Below, in pieces: positions 1 through 5,425 of a DNA stretch of 7,676 nucleotides. Each line of letters opens with the position of its first letter. Within the stretch, counting starts at the first letter, position 1. This stretch comes from Verrucomicrobiota bacterium (GTDB taxonomy: Bacteria > Verrucomicrobiota > Verrucomicrobiia > Limisphaerales > CAIQOK01), in contig JANYDP010000173.1 in the NCBI GenBank assembly GCA_025363535.1, positions 1 through 7,676 of the forward strand, in the 5' to 3' direction. A program made the position numbers and the translations under genes. The notes under the pieces are model-generated. The model did no database searches. It saw only the letters and a list, made by a program, of their open reading frames with translations, and was not told the DNA's origin.

Positions 1-2
1 GT

Positions 3-683
3 TGCCAGGTCATTGCCGCCAGTTCGGGCGTGCAAGGATTGCAGATGGCGCGCGAATTCCGTCCTGACTTGATCACGCTGGACTTGATGATGCCCAGCAT
101 GGACGGCTGGCAGGTGGTCAGCGCCATCAAGGCCGATCCGCAGCTCGCCCACATTCTCGTAGTGGTGGTCAGTGTCGTCGGCAATGAAAACCGCGGGCAT
201 ATTTTAGGAGCGCTGGATGTGCTGCAAAAACCGGTGGCGCGCGAAGATCTGCTCGCGGTTTTGCAGCGAAATCTGACCGGGCCGAAGCCGCGCATCCTAA
301 TTGTGGATGATGACGCAGACGCGCAACGCATCATCGTCGCCTACCTTCAAGGCAAAGGGGTTGAAATTCGCACCGCCGCTAATGGACACGAGGCGCTTGC
401 GCGTCTGGACGAAGCGCCGGCTGATTTAATCCTGCTTGACCTGATGATGCCGGTGATGGACGGGATGGCTTTTCTGAATGCGATCCGGCGCGATCCGCGC
501 TACCAGCGGCTGCCCGTCGTGGTGATCACGGCCAAGGAATTGAGTGCCGAGGAAAACGAACGCTTAAAATCCAAGAAGCTCCGGGTGTTGAACAAGTCCG
601 ATGCGTTTGAAGGCGACCTCCGGCGCTTGCTGGAAGACTTGCTTCAGAACACCGCCCCGCGCCACGGCGGAAAATCCAAATGA
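3..683 (+). CDS. Tandem receiver (REC-REC) C-terminal part of a probable hybrid histidine kinase, 5' partial
   Basis: The frame is open from the left edge of the window, and the first receiver is already under way before the GTG at 30, so that codon is internal and the true start lies upstream. REC 1 has its phosphoacceptor Asp at nt 81-83 (LDLMMPSMDGW), a Ser at 171-173 in the Thr/Ser switch position and the conserved Lys at 228-230 (QKPV). REC 2 starts near 288 (RILIVDDDADAQR) and has Asp at 438-440 (LDLMMPVMDG), Thr at 528-530 (VITAKEL) and Lys at 594-596. Two receivers in this style (NRGHILGALDVLQKPV, then VVVITAKELSAEENERL) are typical of the C-terminus of large GAF/PAS hybrid histidine kinases. 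I therefore infer a kinase N-terminus off-window; a stand-alone dual-receiver protein is the alternative. Both receivers look able to accept phosphate. The stop overlaps the next start by 4 nt (ATGA). Confidence 0.85.
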   Translation, partial: CQVIAASSGVQGLQMAREFRPDLITLDLMMPSMDGWQVVSAIKADPQLAHILVVVVSVVGNENRGHILGALDVLQKPVAREDLLAVLQRNLTGPKPRILIVDDDADAQRIIVAYLQGKGVEIRTAANGHEALARLDEAPADLILLDLMMPVMDGMAFLNAIRRDPRYQRLPVVVITAKELSAEENERLKSKKLRVLNKSDAFEGDLRRLLEDLLQNTAPRHGGKSK

Positions 684-1882
684 AACCAGCCCCCATCTCG
701 CTGCTGATAGTGGACGACGATCCCGTCTTCGTGCGGTTCGTTCAGCAGCTCGTTCAACGGCTCGGTGGCGAACTGCCCTTTGTCGCCCAATGTGCTGGCA
801 CGGCCGCGACCGCGCTGGCGGAACTTTCGCGTAACGCGTACGAGCTGGTGCTGCTGGATTACAATCTGCCGGATGGCGACGGTCTCCAGGTGCTCGCTCA
901 AATTCGCACGCTCGCGCCGGATCGGCAGCCCGCCGTCATCATGCTCACCGCCAGTGGCAGCGAGGCCGTGGCGGTGGAGGCGATGAAGCGCGGCGCGAAG
1001 GATTATCTCACCAAGGCCGGCCTCGACATGCCGTCGCTGATGCGCGCCGTGCAAAGCGCGCTGGCCCAGAAGCGGCTGGCCGGGCAGGTGGCCGCGTTCA
1101 ATGCGCAGCGCGAGGCCGACCTGAACATGGCCCGCCGGCTCCAGCAGTCGCTGCTGCCGGATCGTTATCCCGTCTTCCCGCGCACGGCGTCGCCCGAACA
1201 GTCCGGCCTGCGCTTCGCCCACCGTTTTCATCCGGCGGCCGAACTGGCAGGAGATTTTTTCAGCGTGCTGGGTTTGTCCGACACGCAGGCGGGAGTGTTC
1301 ATCTGCGACGTGATGGGCCACGGCGTGCGGTCGGCGCTGGTGACCGCGATGTTGCGCGCGCTGGTGGACTCCCGCGCGCCGGGCATCGCCGACCCCGGCC
1401 AGTTTCTTTTGGAAATGAACCGCCGGCTGAAGGGGCTTTTCAAACAGACCGACGGCCCGATGTTCGCCACGGCGTTTTATCTGGTGGCCGACGCGGCCAC
1501 CGGCCAGATGTGCTACGCCAATGCGGGGCATCCGCGTCCGCTGCATTTCCAACACCGGACGGGACGTGTTGCGCCGCTGACGCTCCCGGCCCACACGGGG
1601 CCGGCGCTCGGTTTGTTTGACGACACCCAATATGTGTGCGGTCAATGCCCGCTGCTGCCCGGGGACCGGCTCCTGCTTTTCACGGACGGATTGTTTGAAG
1701 TCACCGCCGCCGACGGGCAGGCGGATTTCGGTCAGGAACGGTTGCTGGCCGCCGCGCAGGCGCGAATGAATCTGCCGCCGGCCCGGCTGCTGGATGAACT
1801 GGTCGCGGAAGTGCGCGTCTTTTCCGGCGGAGCGGAATTCAACGACGATGTCTGCCTGCTGGCAATGGAGGTTGCAACATGA
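680..1882 (+). CDS. Response regulator with PP2C-type (RsbU/SpoIIE) Ser/Thr phosphatase output domain
   Basis: This 400-aa cytoplasmic protein has an N-terminal receiver (about residues 6-125), a helical linker (about 126-160) and a SpoIIE-type PP2C phosphatase domain (about 165-398). The receiver has acidic residues D12/D13, phosphoacceptor D60 (LLDYNLPDGDG), T90 and K112. The linker ends in ARRLQQSLLP, the usual entry to RsbU-like phosphatases. The metal-binding motifs are all present: G191-D192-F-F, C-D210-V-M-G-H-G, F-T-D336-G-L and N-D389-D390. Family knowledge says such proteins dephosphorylate anti-sigma antagonists (STAS proteins) in partner-switching pathways when their receiver is phosphorylated; no STAS or anti-sigma gene is visible here, so the target is inferred. 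The ATG at 680 overlaps the previous stop by ATGA, indicating translational coupling, and is preceded by a GGCGGAAA stretch that could serve as a weak ribosome site. Confidence 0.93.
   Translation: MKPAPISLLIVDDDPVFVRFVQQLVQRLGGELPFVAQCAGTAATALAELSRNAYELVLLDYNLPDGDGLQVLAQIRTLAPDRQPAVIMLTASGSEAVAVEAMKRGAKDYLTKAGLDMPSLMRAVQSALAQKRLAGQVAAFNAQREADLNMARRLQQSLLPDRYPVFPRTASPEQSGLRFAHRFHPAAELAGDFFSVLGLSDTQAGVFICDVMGHGVRSALVTAMLRALVDSRAPGIADPGQFLLEMNRRLKGLFKQTDGPMFATAFYLVADAATGQMCYANAGHPRPLHFQHRTGRVAPLTLPAHTGPALGLFDDTQYVCGQCPLLPGDRLLLFTDGLFEVTAADGQADFGQERLLAAAQARMNLPPARLLDELVAEVRVFSGGAEFNDDVCLLAMEVAT
1867..1871 (+). promoter_or_regulatory. Strong Shine-Dalgarno (GGAGG) for the REC-Hpt gene
   Basis: GGAGG lies 7 nt before the ATG at 1879, inside the last codons of the phosphatase gene. 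It fixes that start and shows that this organism does use canonical ribosome sites at coupled internal genes. Confidence 0.75.
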
Positions 1883-2631
1883 AAAAAATCACCGTGGTCG
1901 AAGACAATCCGGACAACCGCCTGCTGGTGCGGGTCATTCTGGAGCCGTTCTATGAAGTGACTGATTATGAAACCGGCTTTGCGGCGCTGGCCGGCCTACA
2001 AAGCCAGCCGCCGGACGCCGTGCTTCTGGACATCTCCCTGCCGGAAATGGACGGCGCGGAAGTGCTGCGGCGCATCCGCGCGAATGCGCAGCTCAAGCAT
2101 CTGCCGGTCATCGCGCTCACCGCCCACGCCATGTCCGGTGACCGGGAAAAATATCTGCAAGCCGGTTTTGATGATTACGTGTCCAAACCCATCGTGGACG
2201 AGGCGATTCTGCTGGACGCGATCCAAAGACAATTGTCCGGCAGCCCGTCTGCGACGGCGGCAGTTGCGACCGCGCCGGGCGAGCTGGAGGTCGCGCTGGA
2301 GCGCCTGCACCGGCTGGGCGGCGGCAAGTTTGTCCGCGAAATGATTGACCTGTTCCTGGATTACGCCGGCAGCAAGATCGCTGAGGCGCGCCAGGCGCAG
2401 ATGGCAGGCGACGGCGCGGGCGTCGCCCGGGCGGCGCATCCTCTCAAGTCCAGCGCGGGCAACGTGGGCGCGACCCGGGTGCAGGAACTGGCCGCGCAAA
2501 TCGAACTGTCGGCCGAAAAAAAAACGAGCGGCGAGCTGTACCGGCTGGTCGGCGAATTGGAAACGGCCTTTGCCGAATTCAAGCCGAAGCTGGCCGCCGG
2601 AAAAAAAATGTTTGGGAATGAGAAAACGTGA
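1879..2631 (+). CDS. Response regulator with C-terminal histidine phosphotransfer domain (REC-Hpt)
   Basis: This 250-aa protein has a receiver (about 3-119), a short Ala/Ser/Thr-rich linker (120-134) and an Hpt domain (about 137-240). Receiver residues are E8/D9, phosphoacceptor D51 (LLDISLPEMDG), T81 and K103 in SKP. The Hpt signature is R-A-A-H187-P-L-K-S-S-A-G-N-V-G-A, with H187 as the expected phosphorylatable His, so it can plausibly pass phosphate between the kinase and the neighbouring receivers. There is no DNA-binding output domain, so it acts by protein-protein phosphotransfer. The start overlaps the upstream stop by ATGA and has a GGAGG site. The end is unusual: the last 45 codons contain A9 and A8 homopolymers, and a +1 shift at the second run would replace the last seven residues with a longer tail ending at 2719, exactly at an ATGA overlap with the next gene. 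Confidence 0.92.
   Translation: MKKITVVEDNPDNRLLVRVILEPFYEVTDYETGFAALAGLQSQPPDAVLLDISLPEMDGAEVLRRIRANAQLKHLPVIALTAHAMSGDREKYLQAGFDDYVSKPIVDEAILLDAIQRQLSGSPSATAAVATAPGELEVALERLHRLGGGKFVREMIDLFLDYAGSKIAEARQAQMAGDGAGVARAAHPLKSSAGNVGATRVQELAAQIELSAEKKTSGELYRLVGELETAFAEFKPKLAAGKKMFGNEKT
2516..2524 (+). repeat. A9 homopolymer inside the REC-Hpt coding sequence
   Basis: Nine consecutive A residues encode part of the Glu-Lys-Lys stretch after the Hpt signature helix (S211-A-E-K-K). In a GC-rich gene this is a possible slippage site. The Hpt reading frame remains sensible on both sides, so no frame change is needed here. Confidence 0.9.
2601..2608 (+). repeat. A8 homopolymer near the 3' end of the REC-Hpt gene
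   Basis: Eight consecutive A residues encode K242-K243 and the first base of M244. Loss of one A in the DNA or transcript, or a +1 ribosomal shift, would move translation from the annotated TGA at 2629-2631 into the frame that ends at 2717-2719. Confidence 0.9.
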
Positions 2632-2719
2632 CCGTGCTTTACTGCGGCAAATCGCCGATGTAGTTTTCCCGCGCGAAGACAGGCTTGGAACGACCTTGGA
2701 AATCTGGACTAAAAAATGA
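2618..2719 (+). CDS. Candidate 33-codon small ORF, or frameshifted tail of the REC-Hpt protein, filling the gap to the next gene
   Basis: An ATG at 2618, overlapping the REC-Hpt end by 14 nt, opens a 33-codon frame. The peptide begins MRKRDRALLRQIADVVFPRE and ends TKK, with a single Trp near the end. Its TGA (2717-2719) overlaps the next ATG (2716) as ATGA, the junction used at the other two gene boundaries of this operon. The peptide composition is protein-like rather than Arg-dominated as in antisense shadows, but its third codon positions look less GC-rich than those of its neighbours. No family is recognised. It may be a real small protein, a translational relay delivering ribosomes to the next gene (which lacks a good ribosome site), the true C-terminus of the REC-Hpt protein if the A8 run is miscounted or slips, or chance. 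Confidence 0.25.
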   Translation: MRKRDRALLRQIADVVFPREDRLGTTLEIWTKK

Positions 2720-3546
2720 CAACACCAGCCGCCAACACCAGTGTCCCCGGACGCAAGCCGCTGCGAATTCTCGTGGCGGAGGACTCGCCGCTGAACCAGC
2801 AGGTGGTGCTCAAACAACTGGAAAAACTCGGCTGCCCGGCCGAAGCCGTGGACGATGGCTCCAAGGTCATCGCGGCGTTGGCCCGGGCGGAATTCAACCT
2901 CATTCTCATGGACTGCCAGATGCCGGAGATGAGCGGCTACGAGGCGACCTGGCAGATTCGGGAGCGCGAAAAACAACAGGCCGCCGGCGCGGAGGCGGGC
3001 CGGGGAATTTATATCATTGCCATGACGGCCAACACGGAGGCGGACAGCCGTGAGAAATGCCGCGAGGCTGGCATGGATGATTTCATCAACAAGCCGGTTC
3101 AATTGCCCGAGCTGGAAGCCGCGCTGCTCCGGGCGCAGGCGGCCCGGGCCGGCACCAAGTCCATGGACGATGTCATTGATCCCGTCATCATCGCCGGTTT
3201 GCACCAGTTGCGCACGGCGGGCGCGCCGGGTCCGCTGGCGGATTTGATTGATCTGTTTCTCAAAGAGGCGCCGACACACTTGACCGCGATTCAGCAGGCC
3301 ATTTCCAAAAATGAAATGACGTCGCTGGCACGCGTCATCAGCGAGGCTTCGGCCCTGAAAGGCAGTTCCGGCAATCTTGGCGCGCGCCAGCTCGCCGCGT
3401 TGTCCGATGAAATCGTCCAGGCCGCCAGGCTTGGATTGTTGGCGGATGCGCTGCCGGTGCTGGAGCGCGCGCGCGAGGCGTTCGTCCGCGTGCGCGCAGT
3501 GCTCGAAAAAATTAAAAGTGACGCCGCGCAGGAAAAGGATCCCTAG
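2716..3546 (+). CDS. Response regulator with degenerate Hpt-like domain (REC-pseudoHpt)
   Basis: This 276-aa protein has a Pro/Thr-rich N-terminal extension (1-15), a receiver (about 16-140) and an Hpt-like helical domain (about 157-265). Receiver residues are complete: E22/D23, phosphoacceptor D66 (LMDCQMPEMSGYEA), T104 (IAMTAN) and K126 (INKPV), in the style of receivers from hybrid kinases. The C-terminal domain keeps the Hpt signature L-K-G-S-S-G-N-L-G-A, but the residue before it is S-E-A-S212-A-L-K, so Ser (codon TCG) stands where the phosphorylated His belongs. The domain should be unable to carry phosphate. I infer a docking or inhibitory role, perhaps competing with the intact Hpt of the preceding gene, with which it aligns without gaps around the active site. 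The ATG at 2716 has no strong ribosome site, which is consistent with coupling to upstream translation. Confidence 0.9.
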   Translation: MTTPAANTSVPGRKPLRILVAEDSPLNQQVVLKQLEKLGCPAEAVDDGSKVIAALARAEFNLILMDCQMPEMSGYEATWQIREREKQQAAGAEAGRGIYIIAMTANTEADSREKCREAGMDDFINKPVQLPELEAALLRAQAARAGTKSMDDVIDPVIIAGLHQLRTAGAPGPLADLIDLFLKEAPTHLTAIQQAISKNEMTSLARVISEASALKGSSGNLGARQLAALSDEIVQAARLGLLADALPVLERAREAFVRVRAVLEKIKSDAAQEKDP

Positions 3547-3558
3547 GTTTCAAAAAGA

Positions 3559-3607
3559 GGGCAGGGGAACGGTCCCGCCGCCGCGATAAAAATCCGACAC
3601 CCTGCCC
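3559..3607 (+). terminator. Inverted repeat after the phosphorelay operon, possible transcription end
   Basis: GGGCAGGG (3559-3566) is perfectly complementary to CCCTGCCC (3600-3607) across a 33-nt loop; a smaller alternative hairpin GGGA/TCCC lies at 3565-3576. No T-tract follows, so this is not a canonical intrinsic terminator. Its place between the operon end and the next promoter is the main reason to suspect a role in termination. Confidence 0.3.
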
Positions 3608-3622
3608 CGGGCGAATCGTTAT

Positions 3623-3650
3623 TTGACACCCGGCGGCTGCGCGCTAGTAT
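3623..3650 (+). promoter_or_regulatory. Sigma70-like promoter for the peroxiredoxin gene
   Basis: A perfect TTGACA -35 box (3623-3628) is followed after 16 nt by TAGTAT (3645-3650), matching 4 of 6 positions of TATAAT. Transcription would start near 3657, giving a leader of about 44 nt that is A-rich and has no Shine-Dalgarno sequence before the ATG at 3701. Confidence 0.55.
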
Positions 3651-3676
3651 TCGGCGTCGTTTTCACAGTTGAACAA

Positions 3677-3687
3677 AAACAATTAAC
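3677..3687 (+). repeat. Direct repeat copy 1 (AAACAATTAAC) in the peroxiredoxin leader
   Basis: This 11-bp AT-rich word occurs 13 nt before the peroxiredoxin start and again, identically, at 4193-4203 just after the gene. It could be a regulatory site, a leader element helping ribosome binding without a Shine-Dalgarno sequence, or coincidence in A-rich intergenic DNA. Confidence 0.5.
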
Positions 3688-3700
3688 CAACACTTAAATT

Positions 3701-4177
3701 ATGGCTCTATCTGTCGGCACCAAAGCTCCTGACTTCACCCTGAAATCCAAATCTCCCGCAGACGTGGAGGTCAAACTCAGCAACAATTTCGGCAAGAAGA
3801 ACACCGTGCTGTTATTTTTCCCGCTGGCGTTCACCGGCGTCTGCACCACGGAAATGTGCGATGTCACCGCCGGACTCTCGGCCTACGCCGGCATGAACGC
3901 CGACGTGATCGCGGTCAGCGTGGACAGTCCGTTCGCGCAGGCCGCGTGGGCGCAGAAGGAAAAAATCGGGATTACCCTGGCCAGCGATTTGAATAAAGCC
4001 ACCACCAAAGCCTACGATGTTTTGTTTCCCATGCTCGCCGGCGTCGGCGACACGTCAGCGCGCGCGGCGTTCGTGATTGATAAGAGCGGTGTGATCCAAT
4101 ACAGCGAACAGACGGCAACGCCAAAAGACCTGCCGAATTTCAACGCCGTGAAGGACGTGCTGGCGAAGCTGAAATAG
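3701..4177 (+). CDS. Peroxiredoxin (AhpC/TSA family, AhpE/BCP-like thiol peroxidase)
   Basis: This 158-aa thioredoxin-fold peroxidase should reduce hydrogen peroxide and organic hydroperoxides in the cytoplasm. The active-site block is P41-L-A-F-T45-G-V-C48, matching the PxxxTxxC peroxiredoxin motif, with C48 as the peroxidatic cysteine. A second cysteine, C53, sits five residues later, the same spacing as the resolving cysteine in BCP-type (PrxQ) enzymes, which suggests an atypical 2-Cys mechanism. R121 in the S-A-R-A-A-F-V-I-D segment fits the conserved active-site Arg. The length is normal for a compact peroxiredoxin and no signal peptide is seen. The PLAFTG motif resembles AhpE, so the exact subgroup is uncertain. 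The gene appears monocistronic, with its own promoter upstream and a terminator-like hairpin downstream. No OxyR- or PerR-like regulator gene lies in the window. Confidence 0.93.
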   Translation: MALSVGTKAPDFTLKSKSPADVEVKLSNNFGKKNTVLLFFPLAFTGVCTTEMCDVTAGLSAYAGMNADVIAVSVDSPFAQAAWAQKEKIGITLASDLNKATTKAYDVLFPMLAGVGDTSARAAFVIDKSGVIQYSEQTATPKDLPNFNAVKDVLAKLK

Positions 4178-4192
4178 TTAAGTGTCCACACC

Positions 4193-4203
4193 AAACAATT
4201 AAC
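4193..4203 (+). repeat. Direct repeat copy 2 (AAACAATTAAC) after the peroxiredoxin gene
   Basis: This is identical to the word at 3677-3687. Its last three bases form the outer end of the left arm of the terminator-like hairpin at 4201-4240. Confidence 0.5.
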
Positions 4204-4245
4204 AACAAACAATGTCTGTTATCTTTACTTGTTTGTGGTTCTTTT
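4201..4245 (+). terminator. AT-rich hairpin, candidate intrinsic terminator of the peroxiredoxin gene
   Basis: The 12-nt arms AACAACAAACAA (4201-4212) and TTGTTTGTGGTT (4229-4240) pair at 11 of 12 positions with one A-G mismatch, around a 16-nt loop, and are followed by CTTTT (4241-4245). The location 23 nt after the stop codon suits termination, but the stem is AT-rich and the T-tract short. Confidence 0.4.
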
Positions 4246-4260
4246 ATGCCCGGAAATAAT
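4233..4260 (+). promoter_or_regulatory. Weak candidate promoter for pta
   Basis: TTGTGG (4233-4238) and AATAAT (4255-4260) are spaced by 16 nt and match 3/6 and 5/6 of the sigma70 consensus. A start near 4267 would leave a leader of about 57 nt. It overlaps the terminator-like hairpin, and nothing better is visible before the pta start. Confidence 0.2.
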
Positions 4261-4323
4261 ACAACCGCTCAAGTCCACCTTTTGAATGGTTGCGCTCTGA
4301 GCGTCCCCCGCTAACCTTCCGCC

Positions 4324-5379
4324 ATGCGATTCATCGGCAACATCATTGAAAAATTGCAGCGCCACCCGAAACGGATTGTATTCCCGGAAGGCACTGAGTC
4401 GCGCGTGCTCCAGGCGGCCCGCCAGTTTTATTCGCTGCGCTTGGGCGCGCCGATTCTACTGGGCGACCGGACGGAGATCAAAAAGCTGGCGGAAGATTTG
4501 AATCTTTCGCTGGAAGGCATCCGCATTGTCAATCCTGCGGAGAGCGAAGAGACGGAGAACTATGCCCGGCGTTTTGCGGCGCTGCGGCGCGGCAAAGGTT
4601 TGCAGGTTGAAGAGGCGCGCGCGGCCATGCTGCAGCCGAATTATTTTGGCGCGATGATGCTGGCCATGCACCAGGCCGACGGGCTGGTTTCCGGCACGAG
4701 CCACACGACCGGCAGCGTTTTGCGGCCGCTGTTTCAAATTGTAAAAATGGCACCGCAGATGACGACCGCTTCTAGCTGTCAAATTATGGAGGTGGAGGAT
4801 TCGCGTTTCGGCGAGGAGGGCGTCCTGTTCATGGCGGACTGCGGCGTCATCCCAGAACCGAACGTTGAACAGTTGGCTGACATCGCCATTTCCACCGCCC
4901 AACTCGCACGGCAGCTTCTGGGCATCCGGCCCCGCGCCGCCCTGCTCTCTTTTTCCACCAAAGGCAGCGCGATGCATCCGAGCATCGGCCGCGTGCAGGC
5001 CGCGACCGCGCTGGCGCAACAAAAAGCCCGGGCGAAAAATCTCGAAGCCGAATTCGACGGCGAACTCCAGGTGGACGCGGCGTTGATTCCCGAAATTGCC
5101 AATCGAAAATTGCCGGAGAGCAAAGTAGCCGGCCAGGCCAACGTGCTGGTTTTTCCCGACCTCAACTCCGGCAACATCGCCAGCAAACTGGTGCGCCACG
5201 TTTCGCGGGCCAATGCCTACGGCCAGATTCTGCTCGGTCTGGATCGTCCCGCAGCGGATGTTTCCCGCGGCTCCAGTTCGCACGACATTCTGGGTGTCGC
5301 GGCAATCGTCGGCGTGCAGGCCATCGAATACGCAAAACTTTATCCCGGTGCCGGCGAAAAACTGCCGGGTGAACAGTGA
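4324..5379 (+). CDS. pta: Phosphate acetyltransferase, short catalytic-domain form
   Basis: This 351-aa cytoplasmic enzyme interconverts acetyl-CoA plus phosphate and acetyl phosphate plus CoA, linking central carbon flux to acetate and to the phospho-donor acetyl phosphate. It consists only of the PTA_PTB catalytic domain. Recognisable segments are I-V-F-P-E-G (18-23), A-D-G-L-V-S-G-T-S-H-T-T-G (118-130), K-G-S-A-M-H-P-S (213-220), G-E-L-Q-V-D-A-A (246-253), F-P-D-L-N-S-G-N-I-A (277-286) and D-V-S314-R315-G-S-S-S-H-D321. S314, R315 and D321 align with the catalytic or CoA-handling Ser-Arg...Asp of the Methanosarcina enzyme. Phosphate butyryltransferase is a related alternative, but the motifs favour Pta. 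The ATG at 4324 has no Shine-Dalgarno sequence. No ackA is present; the next gene, 46 nt downstream, encodes the domains missing from this short form. Confidence 0.92.
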   Translation: MRFIGNIIEKLQRHPKRIVFPEGTESRVLQAARQFYSLRLGAPILLGDRTEIKKLAEDLNLSLEGIRIVNPAESEETENYARRFAALRRGKGLQVEEARAAMLQPNYFGAMMLAMHQADGLVSGTSHTTGSVLRPLFQIVKMAPQMTTASSCQIMEVEDSRFGEEGVLFMADCGVIPEPNVEQLADIAISTAQLARQLLGIRPRAALLSFSTKGSAMHPSIGRVQAATALAQQKARAKNLEAEFDGELQVDAALIPEIANRKLPESKVAGQANVLVFPDLNSGNIASKLVRHVSRANAYGQILLGLDRPAADVSRGSSSHDILGVAAIVGVQAIEYAKLYPGAGEKLPGEQ

Positions 5380-5425
5380 TCCGTTTTTCGTTCGTCACTC
5401 GCCCGGACGCAGCATTTTTTCTTGA

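Noticed and set aside
30..32. GTG as the start of the first gene
   Set aside because: The receiver fold is already under way upstream of it (the frame reads back to base 3 with CQVIAASSGV, a normal receiver segment), so the gene starts outside the window.
644..1645. 333-codon open frame on the - strand
   Set aside because: It is antisense to the REC-PP2C gene, with low-complexity Arg/His-rich translation and no recognisable motif.
1996..3279. 427-codon open frame on the - strand
   Set aside because: It lies antisense to two well-recognised REC-Hpt genes; its translation is Arg/His/Gln-rich with no domain, as expected for a shadow of GC-rich codon bias.
4282..4317. TTGAAT ... TAACCT as a pta promoter
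   Set aside because: The spacing between the boxes is 24 nt, too long for a sigma70-type promoter.
4456..5283. 275-codon open frame on the - strand
   Set aside because: It lies fully within pta on the opposite strand; pta has intact family motifs throughout, so this is a shadow.
5380..5425. Search for a promoter or terminator in the pta to DRTGG-gene spacer
   Set aside because: Only a T6 run near 5415 is seen, with no convincing hairpin before it and no -35/-10 pair, so co-transcription is the simpler reading.
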